From assembly GCA_035545735.1 (NCBI GenBank), contig DASZXS010000051.1, positions 68,582 to 132,581 of the forward strand: DNA of 64,000 nucleotides. The letters run 5' to 3'. Shown here piece by piece: positions 27,727-35,946 of the stretch (position 1 is the stretch's first letter; each line of letters opens with the position of its first letter). Below the pieces are notes generated by a model, which saw only the letters and a program-made list of their open reading frames with translations, had not been told where the DNA came from and ran no database searches. The DNA comes from JAJYKC01 sp035545735. GTDB taxonomy: Bacteria; Acidobacteriota; Terriglobia; Bryobacterales; Bryobacteraceae. Made by a program: the position numbers and the translations under genes.

Positions 27727-28760
27727 TGACCCGTTCAGAAGCCCTCGACCTGTTTCGCAGCGATGACCTCGTCGGTATCGGCATGGCCGCCGACGCCGTC
27801 CGGCGCAAACTTCATCCCGATGGCGTCGCCACCTATATCATCGATCGCAACATCAACTACACGAATTTCTGCACCGAGTATTGCAGCTTCTGCGCCTTCT
27901 ACCGCCCCATCGGCCACAAGGAAGGGTATCTGCATCCGAAGGAAGTGATCTTCGAAAAAATTCAGGAAACCATCGATCTGGGCGGCACCGGCATTCTCAT
28001 GCAAGGGGGCCTGCATCCGGAGCTAAAGATCGAGTGGTATGAGGACCTGCTTCGCTCCATCACGGACCGGTTCGGCGACAAGGTCTGGCGCCACTGTTTT
28101 TCCGCGCCGGAAATCGTGAATATCGCCGAAGTCAGCGGCCTGACCCTGCGCGACACGATCGCCCGCCTCCGCGATGCCGGACTCCAATCGATTCCCGGCG
28201 GCGGCGCGGAAATTCTCGACGACGAAGTACGCCACCGGATCAGCCGTTTGAAATCCTCCGCGCAGGATTGGATCGACGTGCAGCGGACCGCCCATTCGCT
28301 CGGCATGCGCACCACGGCCACCATGATGTTCGGCTGCGGCGAAACACTGGAACAGCGCATGAACCATTTCGATATCGTGCGCCAGATTCAGGAAGACACC
28401 GGCGGCTTCACGGCCTTCATTCCCTGGTCCTTCCAGCGCGAGAACAATTCGCTGGGCCGGTTCGTCAAGGAAGAGGCGACCGCTGTCGAATATTTGAAAA
28501 CGCTCGCCATCTCGCGGCTCTATCTCGAAAATATTCTGAACATCCAATCGTCCTGGGTGACGCCCGGACTGAAGACCTGCCAGATCGGTTTGCGCTTCGG
28601 CGGAAACGACGTTGGCAGCATCATGATCGAGGAGAACGTCGTCTCGGCCGCCGGCGCACACAATCGCGCCACCGAGGAAGAACTGCGCCGCCTGATTCGC
28701 GACGCTGGTTTTATCCCCAAGCAGCGCGATACCCTGTACCGGACTTACTTTCTCAACTAG
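27723..28760 (+). CDS. mqnC: Cyclic dehypoxanthinyl futalosine synthase MqnC (radical SAM)
   Basis: 345 residues. The radical SAM cluster motif C50-x3-C54-x2-C57 is in NFCTEYCSFCAFYRP; the MqnC-type blocks GGTGILMQGGLHPELKIEWY, IPGGGAEILDD, TTATMMFGCGET and FIPWSFQRENNSLG follow. The enzyme cyclises dehypoxanthine futalosine in menaquinone synthesis. MqnE is similar but the GGLHP and IPW-FQ blocks favour MqnC. It is the second gene of an mqnA-mqnC pair; mqnB, mqnD and mqnE are not in this window. Confidence 0.92.
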   Translation: MMTRSEALDLFRSDDLVGIGMAADAVRRKLHPDGVATYIIDRNINYTNFCTEYCSFCAFYRPIGHKEGYLHPKEVIFEKIQETIDLGGTGILMQGGLHPELKIEWYEDLLRSITDRFGDKVWRHCFSAPEIVNIAEVSGLTLRDTIARLRDAGLQSIPGGGAEILDDEVRHRISRLKSSAQDWIDVQRTAHSLGMRTTATMMFGCGETLEQRMNHFDIVRQIQEDTGGFTAFIPWSFQRENNSLGRFVKEEATAVEYLKTLAISRLYLENILNIQSSWVTPGLKTCQIGLRFGGNDVGSIMIEENVVSAAGAHNRATEEELRRLIRDAGFIPKQRDTLYRTYFLN

Positions 28761-28848
28761 CCCGCCGCGCGCCGTCAGAAACGTCCAGTCTTCGGCGGGT
28801 CCGGCGATTATGGTGCCTGGGCAACTGGCCGCCTCCGGAAAGAAACCA

Positions 28849-28881
28849 GGCCTGTTCGACCTGAAACAGAGCGAACAGGCC
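28849..28881 (-). terminator. Hairpin terminator between convergent mqnC and the outer-membrane barrel gene
   Basis: A perfect 10-bp inverted repeat (28849-28858 with 28872-28881) with a 13-base loop lies 10 bp past the stop of the minus-strand gene. On that strand it is followed by a T-rich TTTCTTT, so it best fits termination of the barrel gene; it may also stop read-through from mqnC. Confidence 0.55.
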
Positions 28882-28891
28882 CGAATCCTAC

Positions 28892-29506
28892 TTAAAATGT
28901 GAACCCGACCAGCAGTTCCACCTGGTTTAAGTTGGACGAGGCGAAAGTGCCGGCTCCGGAAGGAGTGGAATCGCCCGCCCACCGCGTGTAACGCACTTCC
29001 GGCGACACGCGAACCAGCGGCGCATGCAGTTCGACACCCGCGCCCACCGCAAAACCGGTGTTCGACAGGTAATCCCCCAACTGCCCGACGTGACGGAAGG
29101 ACGGACCCGCGTCCACGTAAGGCTTCGCAATGGGAACCGGCAAACGGTACTTGGCCAGCACCGGAAATTCCCATGTGGTAACGCGAGTGGAACCGGCCTG
29201 GTTCAGCGGCGAACCGGGAACGCCGGTCTGGCTCGCCAGACTCAACGGACGGTAGAGCGCATCGGCTTCGATGGAAAGGCCAAGCGGTAAGTGAAGTTCC
29301 ACCGTCGGCCCAACCAGGTAGTCCTTTTCGTTCGAAAACAGACGCACCACCGAGTTGTTCGCCGTATCGGTAATCGTGCTGCTATTGTACGCATCGCTCA
29401 GAGCAACGCCGCCCTTCACACCTACGGAAAGCAAGCGCTGCCCGAACGCGGCCGTGGAAAACAAGAATAAAGAAGTTGCTGCGAATAGAATTTTGAAGTG
29501 CCTCAT
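28892..29506 (-). CDS. Outer-membrane beta-barrel protein
   Basis: 204 residues with signal peptide MRHFKILFAATSLFLFSTAAFGQ. The mature part alternates hydrophobic and polar residues in strands ending in turns (GVKGGVALSD, VGPTVELHLPLGLSIEADALYRPL, PVLAKYRLPVPIAKPYVDAGPSF) and finishes in ELLVGFTF with terminal phenylalanine, the outer-membrane sorting signal. It fits the OmpA/OmpX-like 8-strand barrel family (PF13568-like). Function unknown; a structural or adhesion role is typical. Single gene with no same-strand partner nearby other than the M3 peptidase 114 bp upstream. Confidence 0.82.
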   Translation of the reverse strand: MRHFKILFAATSLFLFSTAAFGQRLLSVGVKGGVALSDAYNSSTITDTANNSVVRLFSNEKDYLVGPTVELHLPLGLSIEADALYRPLSLASQTGVPGSPLNQAGSTRVTTWEFPVLAKYRLPVPIAKPYVDAGPSFRHVGQLGDYLSNTGFAVGAGVELHAPLVRVSPEVRYTRWAGDSTPSGAGTFASSNLNQVELLVGFTF

Positions 29507-29620
29507 ATACTAATCCGATGCACGGGGAATTCTAATCGTTTCTTCGGTTTGTTATTTAATTGAAATATGAATTCCGGAAGCGCAGGATATGGCTTCGAAT
29601 AAATATTCGCTGCGATTTTC

Positions 29621-31654
29621 CTAGATTAATCCGCTGCGCTCCAGCAGCGCGTCCGGATTGGGATCGCGGCCCATGAATTCCCGGAACAGTTGTGCGGGAT
29701 CTTCACTGTCGCCTTTCGAAAGAATGTTCTTGCGAAATGCCGCGCCCGCGGCGGCGCTGAAAATTCCCTCTTTTCGAAACCGGGAGAACGCATCGGCATC
29801 AAGGACTTCCGCCCACTTATAGGAGTAATACCCGGCAGCATAGGCCACCGGACTTGAGAACAGATGGGTAAATCCGGCGAGCATGCCGTAATCCTCCGGA
29901 AGCGGGGCCGGTGAAAATCGCTGCAACACCCGGCGGCCGTAAGCCATGACGTCCTCTTCCGGATTCTTCGCGAAGCGCCGGTGCAGCGCGAGATCCACCA
30001 CGCCGAAGCCAAGCTGGCGCATTTGAGCGTTGGCGGCGCGAAAATTCCTGGCGCGTTTCATCTTCTGGAACAAGTCTTCGGGAATCGCCTCGCCGGTTTG
30101 CCAGTGGCGCGCAAACAGATCGAGCGCTTCGCGCTCCCAGGTCCAGTTCTCCATGATCTGCGAAGGCAGTTCCACGAAATCCCAGGCAACATTCGTGCCG
30201 GCCAGGCTCCGCACTTCGACGTCGCTTAAGCAATGATGCAGCAAGTGCCCGAATTCATGAAAAATGGTCTCCGCTTCCCGGTGCGTGAGCAGCGCGGGCT
30301 TCCCATCCACCGGAGGCGTCAGGTTGCCGCAAATCAACCCGACGTGAGCCGTGCCGAGCCGGCTGGTGGGGCTCCCGGTGATCAGGGAATCCATCCAGGC
30401 GCCGCCGCGCTTGTTCTCGCGCGGGAACCAGTCCGCATAAAAGGCAGCGAGTTTGCGCCCGGTCGAGGGCTCTTCGATCCGGTAATATTTCACGGCCGGA
30501 TCCCAAACCGGAGCGCCCGTTTCCTCCACCACGCGAATTCCATAGAGCCGCGAGACAATCTCGAACATGCCCGCAATCACCTGTTCCACGGGGAAATACG
30601 GGCGCAGCTCCTCTTCATCGAAGTCATAACGCTTCTGCCGCATCTTCTCCGCCCAGTAGCCGATGTCCCACGGCTCGAGCGTCATCCCCGCGAATTCGCG
30701 GAGTTCCTGGTTCTCGCGCTCAAACCGGGCTTCCGTCTTCCCGGTCAACCCCGTGAGGAATGCCTCGGCGGTTTCGCCGTCATGCGCCATGCGGTCTTCG
30801 AGCACCAGGTCGGAAAAGTCGCGAAAGCCCAGCAGCGACGCTTTCGCCTGGCGCAGTTCGAGAATCTTCCGGATCAGCGGGCGGTTGTCGCGGTCCCCGG
30901 AAGTCGCGCGCCGGTTATAGGCGAGCCAGCAGTCCCGGCGGATATCGCGATCGTCGAGATAAGTCATCAAAGGAAGGTAGCTGGGCGCCTGGAGAGTAAA
31001 ACGCCAGCCGTCCTTCCCTTTGGCCTCGGCGCTCGCTCGCGCGGCCGCGCGGGCGCTCTCCGGTAAACCCGCCAGCTGCGCTTCGTCGGTGACGATCAGC
31101 TCGTACTCGTTCGTAGAATCAAGAACGTTTTCCGCGAACTTCGTGGTCGCCCTGGTAAGCTCCACGTCGAGTTCTTCGAGCTTTTTCTTTTGGTCCGGAT
31201 TGAGTTCCGCGCCGTGGCGGCGAAAGCTGTCCACGGTCTTCTTTAACAGACGGGCGCGAACCGGCGGCAGAGCCCTGGCCTGGTCCGAGGCCGCGCACGC
31301 CTGCACGGCTTTCCATAGCCCTGCGTTCAGCGGGATGCCCGCGAAAAACGCGCTGACTTTCGGCTCGGTGGCGTTGTGCGCTGCGCGCAGTTCCGGCGTC
31401 GTCGCCACCGATTCCAGATGCCTCACCACGCCCGCCGCGTATTCGAGGTCCTCGGTCGCGCCTTCGAGCGCGGCGAGCGTGTTCTCGTAATTCCGCTCCC
31501 CCGGATACGCCGCAATGGCGTCCAGGCGGCGGCCCGCCTGTTGCAGCAGGCGGTCGATCGCCGGTTCCACGTGTCCGGCTCCGATCCGGTCGAAAGGGAT
31601 CCGGAATTCCATCTTCAGCAGCGGATTCTCGATTGGTTTCTGGGAGTCGTTCAT
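29621..31654 (-). CDS. M3 family zinc oligopeptidase
   Basis: 677 residues, the length of oligopeptidase A. The M3 active site HREAETIFHEFGHLLHHCL (about 459-477) provides HExGH, with the third ligand glutamate in WDFVELPSQIMENW. The C-terminal block YYSYKWAEVLDADAFSRF is also typical. It is a cytoplasmic metallo-oligopeptidase (no signal peptide) that degrades peptides left after proteolysis or signal peptides. The start ATG at 31654 gives the family's usual N-terminus (NPLLKMEFRIPFDRI). Confidence 0.93.
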   Translation of the reverse strand: MNDSQKPIENPLLKMEFRIPFDRIGAGHVEPAIDRLLQQAGRRLDAIAAYPGERNYENTLAALEGATEDLEYAAGVVRHLESVATTPELRAAHNATEPKVSAFFAGIPLNAGLWKAVQACAASDQARALPPVRARLLKKTVDSFRRHGAELNPDQKKKLEELDVELTRATTKFAENVLDSTNEYELIVTDEAQLAGLPESARAAARASAEAKGKDGWRFTLQAPSYLPLMTYLDDRDIRRDCWLAYNRRATSGDRDNRPLIRKILELRQAKASLLGFRDFSDLVLEDRMAHDGETAEAFLTGLTGKTEARFERENQELREFAGMTLEPWDIGYWAEKMRQKRYDFDEEELRPYFPVEQVIAGMFEIVSRLYGIRVVEETGAPVWDPAVKYYRIEEPSTGRKLAAFYADWFPRENKRGGAWMDSLITGSPTSRLGTAHVGLICGNLTPPVDGKPALLTHREAETIFHEFGHLLHHCLSDVEVRSLAGTNVAWDFVELPSQIMENWTWEREALDLFARHWQTGEAIPEDLFQKMKRARNFRAANAQMRQLGFGVVDLALHRRFAKNPEEDVMAYGRRVLQRFSPAPLPEDYGMLAGFTHLFSSPVAYAAGYYSYKWAEVLDADAFSRFRKEGIFSAAAGAAFRKNILSKGDSEDPAQLFREFMGRDPNPDALLERSGLI

Positions 31655-31749
31655 AGTCTCAATCTTTCAGGGTAACCCGTGTTCCGGACGCCGTCCCCGT
31701 GCGGGACCGCGCCACTCGCTACCATGGTTTCGATGGCTCGAAGGTGTCC

Positions 31750-32676
31750 ATGGTTCGAATGAAGCGGCTGCGTGCGGCCCTTTCCCTCATCCCGCCGGCG
31801 ATCTTTCTGGCGTCGTGCTCATCCCGGCCGGCGACCAGCGCGCATGTCGATGGAGTGTTTGAGGCCTATGTTCCCGCCGATGCCGTGTTTCTGGCCGGGG
31901 CAGATATCGGCAAAATACGGCAAACCAAAATGTTCCGGATTATGGTGGACGGGGAGGCGAACAGCGGCTTGTCGAGCTTTTCGGCGGTCACCGGACTCGA
32001 CCCCCGCAAGGATCTGGCGAGCTTCATTTCCTGGTCCGACGGTGAGAAAGCCGTGACGCTGGCGCGCGGCAATTTCAACGAGTCGCAGTTCGCCCTCCGG
32101 CTCAACGGCCGCGGACTCAGGCACGTCACGTATAAAGGCGCGAATTTGTATGCAAATGGGAGCGATTCCGTCGTTCTCCTCGATTCTTCCCTTGTCGCCG
32201 CCGGCCGGACCGCGTCCATTCACAGTATGCTCGATCGCTACGACCCGGCGCGCCGGCTTCCGCTCGCGCTCGCGGCGCAGCTTAAGAATGTCCCGGAAAA
32301 TAGCGAGGTTTGGGCGGTCTTTATCGGCGGCTTCGACCATCTGGGCGCGGGCCTGCCGTCCGGCAATCTGGCGGGCGTCATGCAATCTCTCGGAGGAATC
32401 AGCAGCGGCTCGGTCGGCCTTGAGGTTACCCGCGGGCTGGATCTCCAGGCTCGTCTCAACTGCCAGAGCAGCGACGCGGCACACCGCGTCGACCAGGCGG
32501 CGCGCGGGTTCCTCGCCCTGGGACGCCTCGCGACCGCAGGCAAACAGCCCGATCTCGGACAGGTTTTCGATGCGATCCAGATCAGGCAGGATCAGACGAT
32601 CGTGAACGTCACCGCCAGTCTTCCCGAGGACCAGGCAGCGAGGTTTCTCGATATCTGGATGAAAAAAGGGAGCTGA
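31750..32676 (+). CDS. Putative lipoprotein of unknown function
   Basis: I do not recognise this family. From the ATG at 31750 it has 308 residues, beginning with a lipoprotein signal (MKRLRAALSLIPPAIFLASCSSRP; lipobox LASC). The body is predicted alpha/beta with no visible catalytic motif; segments such as ADAVFLAGADIGKIRQTKMF and SLVAAGRTASIHSMLDRYD suggest a repeated two-lobe fold like that of DUF3352-type bacterial lipoproteins, which is only a guess. AAGGTG lies 5 nt before the start. Convergent with the ferredoxin gene, 11 bp between stops. Confidence 0.75.
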   Translation: MVRMKRLRAALSLIPPAIFLASCSSRPATSAHVDGVFEAYVPADAVFLAGADIGKIRQTKMFRIMVDGEANSGLSSFSAVTGLDPRKDLASFISWSDGEKAVTLARGNFNESQFALRLNGRGLRHVTYKGANLYANGSDSVVLLDSSLVAAGRTASIHSMLDRYDPARRLPLALAAQLKNVPENSEVWAVFIGGFDHLGAGLPSGNLAGVMQSLGGISSGSVGLEVTRGLDLQARLNCQSSDAAHRVDQAARGFLALGRLATAGKQPDLGQVFDAIQIRQDQTIVNVTASLPEDQAARFLDIWMKKGS

Positions 32677-32687
32677 TGCGGCCGGCG

Positions 32688-33092
32688 TCAGCCTTTCAGC
32701 GCGCCCACGACACTTCGCGGCGGAGGAATCGCCCCACCCAGGTTAATGGAGCCTCCACCCTCACTCACGTAGTTCCGGTTCCAGGATGGGATCTCCACTT
32801 CCACATCGCCCGTTACGACGCATTGACATCCTAAACGGGAACGCAGAGTCAGCCCGGGAGCCTGATCCAGACGATCCAGTTCGTCTTCGTCGGCCTCCGA
32901 GAGATTTTCTTCACCGCTCTTCACAATCACGTGGCAAGTCGTGCAGGCGCAGCTACCGCCGCAGGCATGTTCCAGGTGAATCCCAAAGTTCAAACAAACG
33001 TCGAGAATGGATTCCGGCTTCCCATGCTCCTCGTAAGGGAGTTTCCCCAGCTCAAACTCAACCGTCTTCCCGTCAATGGTTACCTTCGGCAC
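32688..33092 (-). CDS. [2Fe-2S] ferredoxin
   Basis: 134 residues from GTG at 33092, where the ferredoxin fold begins (PKVTIDGKTVEFELG). Cluster ligands are C44, C50 and C53 in EHACGGSCACTTCH (C-x5-C-x2-C) and C89 in RSRLGCQC; this is the adrenodoxin/Isc-type pattern. It carries electrons in the cytoplasm. The tail after IPSWNRNYV is a non-canonical glycine-rich extension of about 25 residues. A TACAAT -10 box ends 6 nt before the GTG, which would make the mRNA leaderless. The gene is divergent from the radical SAM gene across a 285-bp gap, suggesting it may supply electrons to that enzyme (inference). A longer frame reaches 33128 but starts within a palindrome. Confidence 0.9.
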   Translation of the reverse strand: MPKVTIDGKTVEFELGKLPYEEHGKPESILDVCLNFGIHLEHACGGSCACTTCHVIVKSGEENLSEADEDELDRLDQAPGLTLRSRLGCQCVVTGDVEVEIPSWNRNYVSEGGGSINLGGAIPPPRSVVGALKG

Positions 33093-33098
33093 AACCTG

Positions 33099-33127
33099 AT
33101 TGTAGCAGGATATAGGACCATTTTGCA
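33099..33127 (-). promoter_or_regulatory. Ferredoxin promoter (leaderless)
   Basis: Minus-strand TACAAT (33104-33099) with a weak TGCAAA (33127-33122) 17 nt upstream. A start point 7 nt after the -10 falls on the GTG at 33092. Confidence 0.4.
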
Positions 33128-33136
33128 CCTATATCC
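33108..33136. promoter_or_regulatory. Palindromic operator candidate
   Basis: A perfect 9-bp inverted repeat (GGATATAGG at 33108-33116 and CCTATATCC at 33128-33136) with an 11-base centre. The half-site centres are 20 bp apart, about two helical turns, as expected for a dimeric regulator. It covers the -35 region of the ferredoxin promoter and lies 240 bp before the radical SAM start, so one protein could control both. The remaining gap to 33377 holds no gene; a lone TATACT (33271-33276) may be the radical SAM -10 box. Confidence 0.5.
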
Positions 33137-33377
33137 GGCCATCTTTCAGTAAGATGCCATACAGTACAGGGTCTTTTGAAGGCTGCTCCGTTCGATGTGT
33201 CATTAGACCACACACCCAACAAAAGAAGCAGTTTGACGAATCCCGATAGCGTTCTTTTTGGCCGCCGGAATATACTGCCAAAGTAGTTACGTAGTTTACC
33301 TGTCAGGCAAGATACGCTTTCTCGGCTGGCAGAGATCACCAAGGGAGTCAGGACGAGGGTTCGTCGAAGCAATAAAC

Positions 33378-35498
33378 ATGCATAAGCCAATCAAATATGT
33401 AGAGAAGGCGGTAACCAAGGCTGCAGGCGCGGCTTGGGTGGTCTTTGACAAGTTGAACCAGATTCATCAGAATCCGGGGTTTACGCCGAAGTGGTCGGAC
33501 AAGCCGCTTCTGAAGAGCTACGAGAAAGTGAAACCGACGTTGGGCTGGCCGCGGACTACGGATTCGCTCTGCCCGAAGTGTATTCCCGAAACCCGTAAGA
33601 GAATTCTGGACGGCGAGCTTCCGGTCGAGATCCTCCGCAACGAGAAGGTGGGCGAGATCAAGGCGCAGATCATTGAGCGCGACGGCAGGATCTACATGCA
33701 GAAGGAATGCCCGATACACGGGAAATTCGAGGACTTGATGTCCATCGATCCCGCGTTTTCGGAGCATCTGGAGCGCACATTCCCGGGCCGCGACATTCGC
33801 GCCCACAACGACGAGAAGCTTCACAACCACGGTTCCAGCAACATCACGCACGGCCGCGGGTCGGTGCTCACCATCGACTTGACCAACCGCTGCAACATGA
33901 TGTGCGACCCGTGTTTCATGGACGCCAACCAAGTCGGTTTCGTCCACGAGTTGAGCTGGGAAGACATCAAGCAGCTCCTCGATAACGCGATTTCCATCAA
34001 GCCGCGGCGTCAGATGTCGGTGCAGTTCTCGGGCGGCGAGCCAACGCTCTCCCCCTACTTCCTGGATGCTTGCGCTTATGCCCGGAAGGTCGGATACAAC
34101 AGCGTCCAGGCGGCCACGAATGGCATCGAATTCGCGAAGAGCCTCGACTTCTGCAAGAAGGCCGCCGAAGCGGGCCTCCGCTACGCCTACCTCCAGTTTG
34201 ACGGCATCGGCAACGCCCCCAATTCCCATCGCGCCGTCGGCAACCTGTTCGACGTGAAGATCCAGGCGATCGAAAATCTTCACAAGTCGGGCGTTGATAT
34301 TGTTCCGGTGACCACGATCATCAACGGCATTAACAACGAGCAGGTTGGGCAGATCATCAAGTTCGCGCTCGATAATCCGAAGAAAATCTCTTTCCTTTCC
34401 TTCCAGCCCGTCTCCTTCACAGGCCGCGATGAGGCCATTACGGAAGACCGCCGCCGCGCGCAGCGCTACACGCTGTCGCACCTGGCCCACGATGTGAAAA
34501 ACCAGGTTGGCATGGGCGAGCCCACGCGCGACTGGTTTCCGATTTCTTTCATGAGCACCTTCTCCGACTGGGCCGACCTGATCCACGGGCCGGAAGCCGA
34601 TTGGGGCCAGCTTTCCTGCGGCTGCCACCCGAACTGCGGCGTCGGCATGGCCGTGATGGTGGACAAGGAAACCAAGGAATTCAAGCCGGTTACCGAGTTC
34701 TGGAACGGCGAGCAGCTCGCCAAGGACGTGGCGCGAGTGAACGACGCGGCGCGCGGCCGGTTCCTTTCCGTGCTTGGCATGGCGCTTGCCGCGCTGCGCA
34801 ACTACGACCCGTTTAAGGCGCCCACTCACTTCCGGTTGAAGGACCTGCTGATGAAGATGGACAAAACCTTCGGCGCCACCGGCCGGAACTACGGCAAGGT
34901 TTCCGGCGACCGCACGCTGACCGACATCGAGCAGCGCCGCAAGGACCGCTGGAATTTCCTCTTCATCGCGGGCATGTGGTTCCAGGATCTGTTCAACTAC
35001 GATTTCCGCCGCACCGAGCAGTGCATCATTCCCTACGCCACGCAAGACGGTGAGATCTCCTTCTGCGCGTATAACACGGGCGTGGGCTGGCGCAATATCA
35101 TCGAGAAGATGCACATGACGGCAACGCTCACCAAGTGGTACGAGGAGAAGGGCCGCCACGAGATCTTCGCCGGCAACAAGAAGGTGAACCTGACCACGAC
35201 GGAGCATACGCTGGTGCTTAACGAGGACGCCGTGCATGCGGACCGCCAGCACGATCTGGACAATCTCGGCATCGCCAAGACCGCGCGCGAGGAAAAAGCC
35301 CGCGCCCGCGACGCCAAGCTTGCCGCCCAGCAACGGGCGAAGGACGCGGAAATGATGAAGCTCTACAAAGAGCACGTCCTCGGCCAGAAGCCGGTGGAGG
35401 GACTGGTGACGCTCGATTCGATCCTGCCTGTCGCGAAGCCCTCAGCTCCCGCCGCTCCGGCTGAACAGCGCGAAGAAGTCGGCTCCTTCGGCGACTAG
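33378..35498 (+). CDS. Radical SAM protein, tetraether / membrane-spanning-lipid synthase-like (Tes/Mss-like)
   Basis: 706 residues. An N-terminal zinc/rubredoxin-like part has C65-x2-C68 (DSLCPKC) and KECPIHGKF (C111). The radical SAM core follows with C172-x3-C176-x2-C179 in NRCNMMCDPCFMDAN and the SAM-binding FSGGEPTLSP (217-226). Further cysteines at 414, 416, 420 (SCGCHPNCG), 549 and 563 could hold auxiliary iron-sulfur clusters. A charged, alanine-rich C-terminal tail (about 640-680) follows. The layout CPxC ... CPxHG ... CNxxCxxCF matches the family of archaeal tetraether synthase Tes and bacterial membrane-spanning-lipid synthase Mss, which join lipid tails by C-C bonds. The assignment is from memory of motifs, not a search. 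ATG at 33378 is chosen; the TTG at 33258 is not plausible. Confidence 0.8.
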   Translation: MHKPIKYVEKAVTKAAGAAWVVFDKLNQIHQNPGFTPKWSDKPLLKSYEKVKPTLGWPRTTDSLCPKCIPETRKRILDGELPVEILRNEKVGEIKAQIIERDGRIYMQKECPIHGKFEDLMSIDPAFSEHLERTFPGRDIRAHNDEKLHNHGSSNITHGRGSVLTIDLTNRCNMMCDPCFMDANQVGFVHELSWEDIKQLLDNAISIKPRRQMSVQFSGGEPTLSPYFLDACAYARKVGYNSVQAATNGIEFAKSLDFCKKAAEAGLRYAYLQFDGIGNAPNSHRAVGNLFDVKIQAIENLHKSGVDIVPVTTIINGINNEQVGQIIKFALDNPKKISFLSFQPVSFTGRDEAITEDRRRAQRYTLSHLAHDVKNQVGMGEPTRDWFPISFMSTFSDWADLIHGPEADWGQLSCGCHPNCGVGMAVMVDKETKEFKPVTEFWNGEQLAKDVARVNDAARGRFLSVLGMALAALRNYDPFKAPTHFRLKDLLMKMDKTFGATGRNYGKVSGDRTLTDIEQRRKDRWNFLFIAGMWFQDLFNYDFRRTEQCIIPYATQDGEISFCAYNTGVGWRNIIEKMHMTATLTKWYEEKGRHEIFAGNKKVNLTTTEHTLVLNEDAVHADRQHDLDNLGIAKTAREEKARARDAKLAAQQRAKDAEMMKLYKEHVLGQKPVEGLVTLDSILPVAKPSAPAAPAEQREEVGSFGD

Positions 35499-35522
35499 GA
35501 CCATTCGAGTCAGAAAGACAAC

Positions 35523-35552
35523 AACCGCCCGGGTTCGCCCGGGCGGTTTTTT
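35523..35552 (+). terminator. Rho-independent terminator of the radical SAM gene
   Basis: An 11-bp perfect stem (35523-35533 with 35538-35548) closed by a TTCG tetraloop and followed by a run of T. It lies 24 bp past the stop codon. On the other strand no T-run follows. Confidence 0.93.
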
Positions 35553-35563
35553 ATTGCAGGCCG

Positions 35564-35917
35564 CTACTTCAGTTCAATTAACAAAGTCCGGTAGGCTTTC
35601 GATCCCAGAGTCCGCAGCACGGGCGCGACTTCTCCCTTCGAGTGCCAGATGACGTCACCCGATTTCCGCTCGCGGATCGTCTTCTCCTGAGTGGTGGAGT
35701 CGGTCCGCTCATACCGGCAGTCGTCCAGAAAGACGATGACCTGATCCGATTGCCGCGTGTAACGGGATCGTTCCGCGCCGGGAGTATAGATAATCTCGGA
35801 CACTTTCACTCGCGCATTTTCGAGTTTCACGCTGGAGCTTAAGGCCGGAACGGCTTCGACCACCGCCAGCGTCAGAAACGAAGAGAGAACCGCAGTAAGA
35901 ATCAGCCGGAGTTTCAT
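35564..35917 (-). CDS. Small secreted cupin-like protein
   Basis: 117 residues with signal peptide MKLRLILTAVLSSFLTLAVVEA. The rest reads like a single cupin barrel: VRVSEIIY-type first strand (NARVKVSEIIYTPGAER), a central DQVIVFLDDCRYERTD and a final SGDVIWHSKGEVAPVLRTLGSKAYRTLLIELK, an arrangement seen in small acidobacterial cupins. The usual metal-binding HxH motif is missing (SRYTRQSDQ instead), so if it is a cupin it may bind no metal. It follows UPF0182 on the same strand after 29 bp. Function unknown. Confidence 0.7.
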   Translation of the reverse strand: MKLRLILTAVLSSFLTLAVVEAVPALSSSVKLENARVKVSEIIYTPGAERSRYTRQSDQVIVFLDDCRYERTDSTTQEKTIRERKSGDVIWHSKGEVAPVLRTLGSKAYRTLLIELK

Positions 35918-35946
35918 ACGTCCAGCTTAAACCGGGGCGCCCGGCG

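Noticed and set aside
33348..35375. 675-codon frame antisense to the radical SAM gene
   Set aside because: It mirrors a high-GC gene, shows no family motif and has low-complexity Val/Ala/Arg text; the sense frame has clear catalytic motifs.
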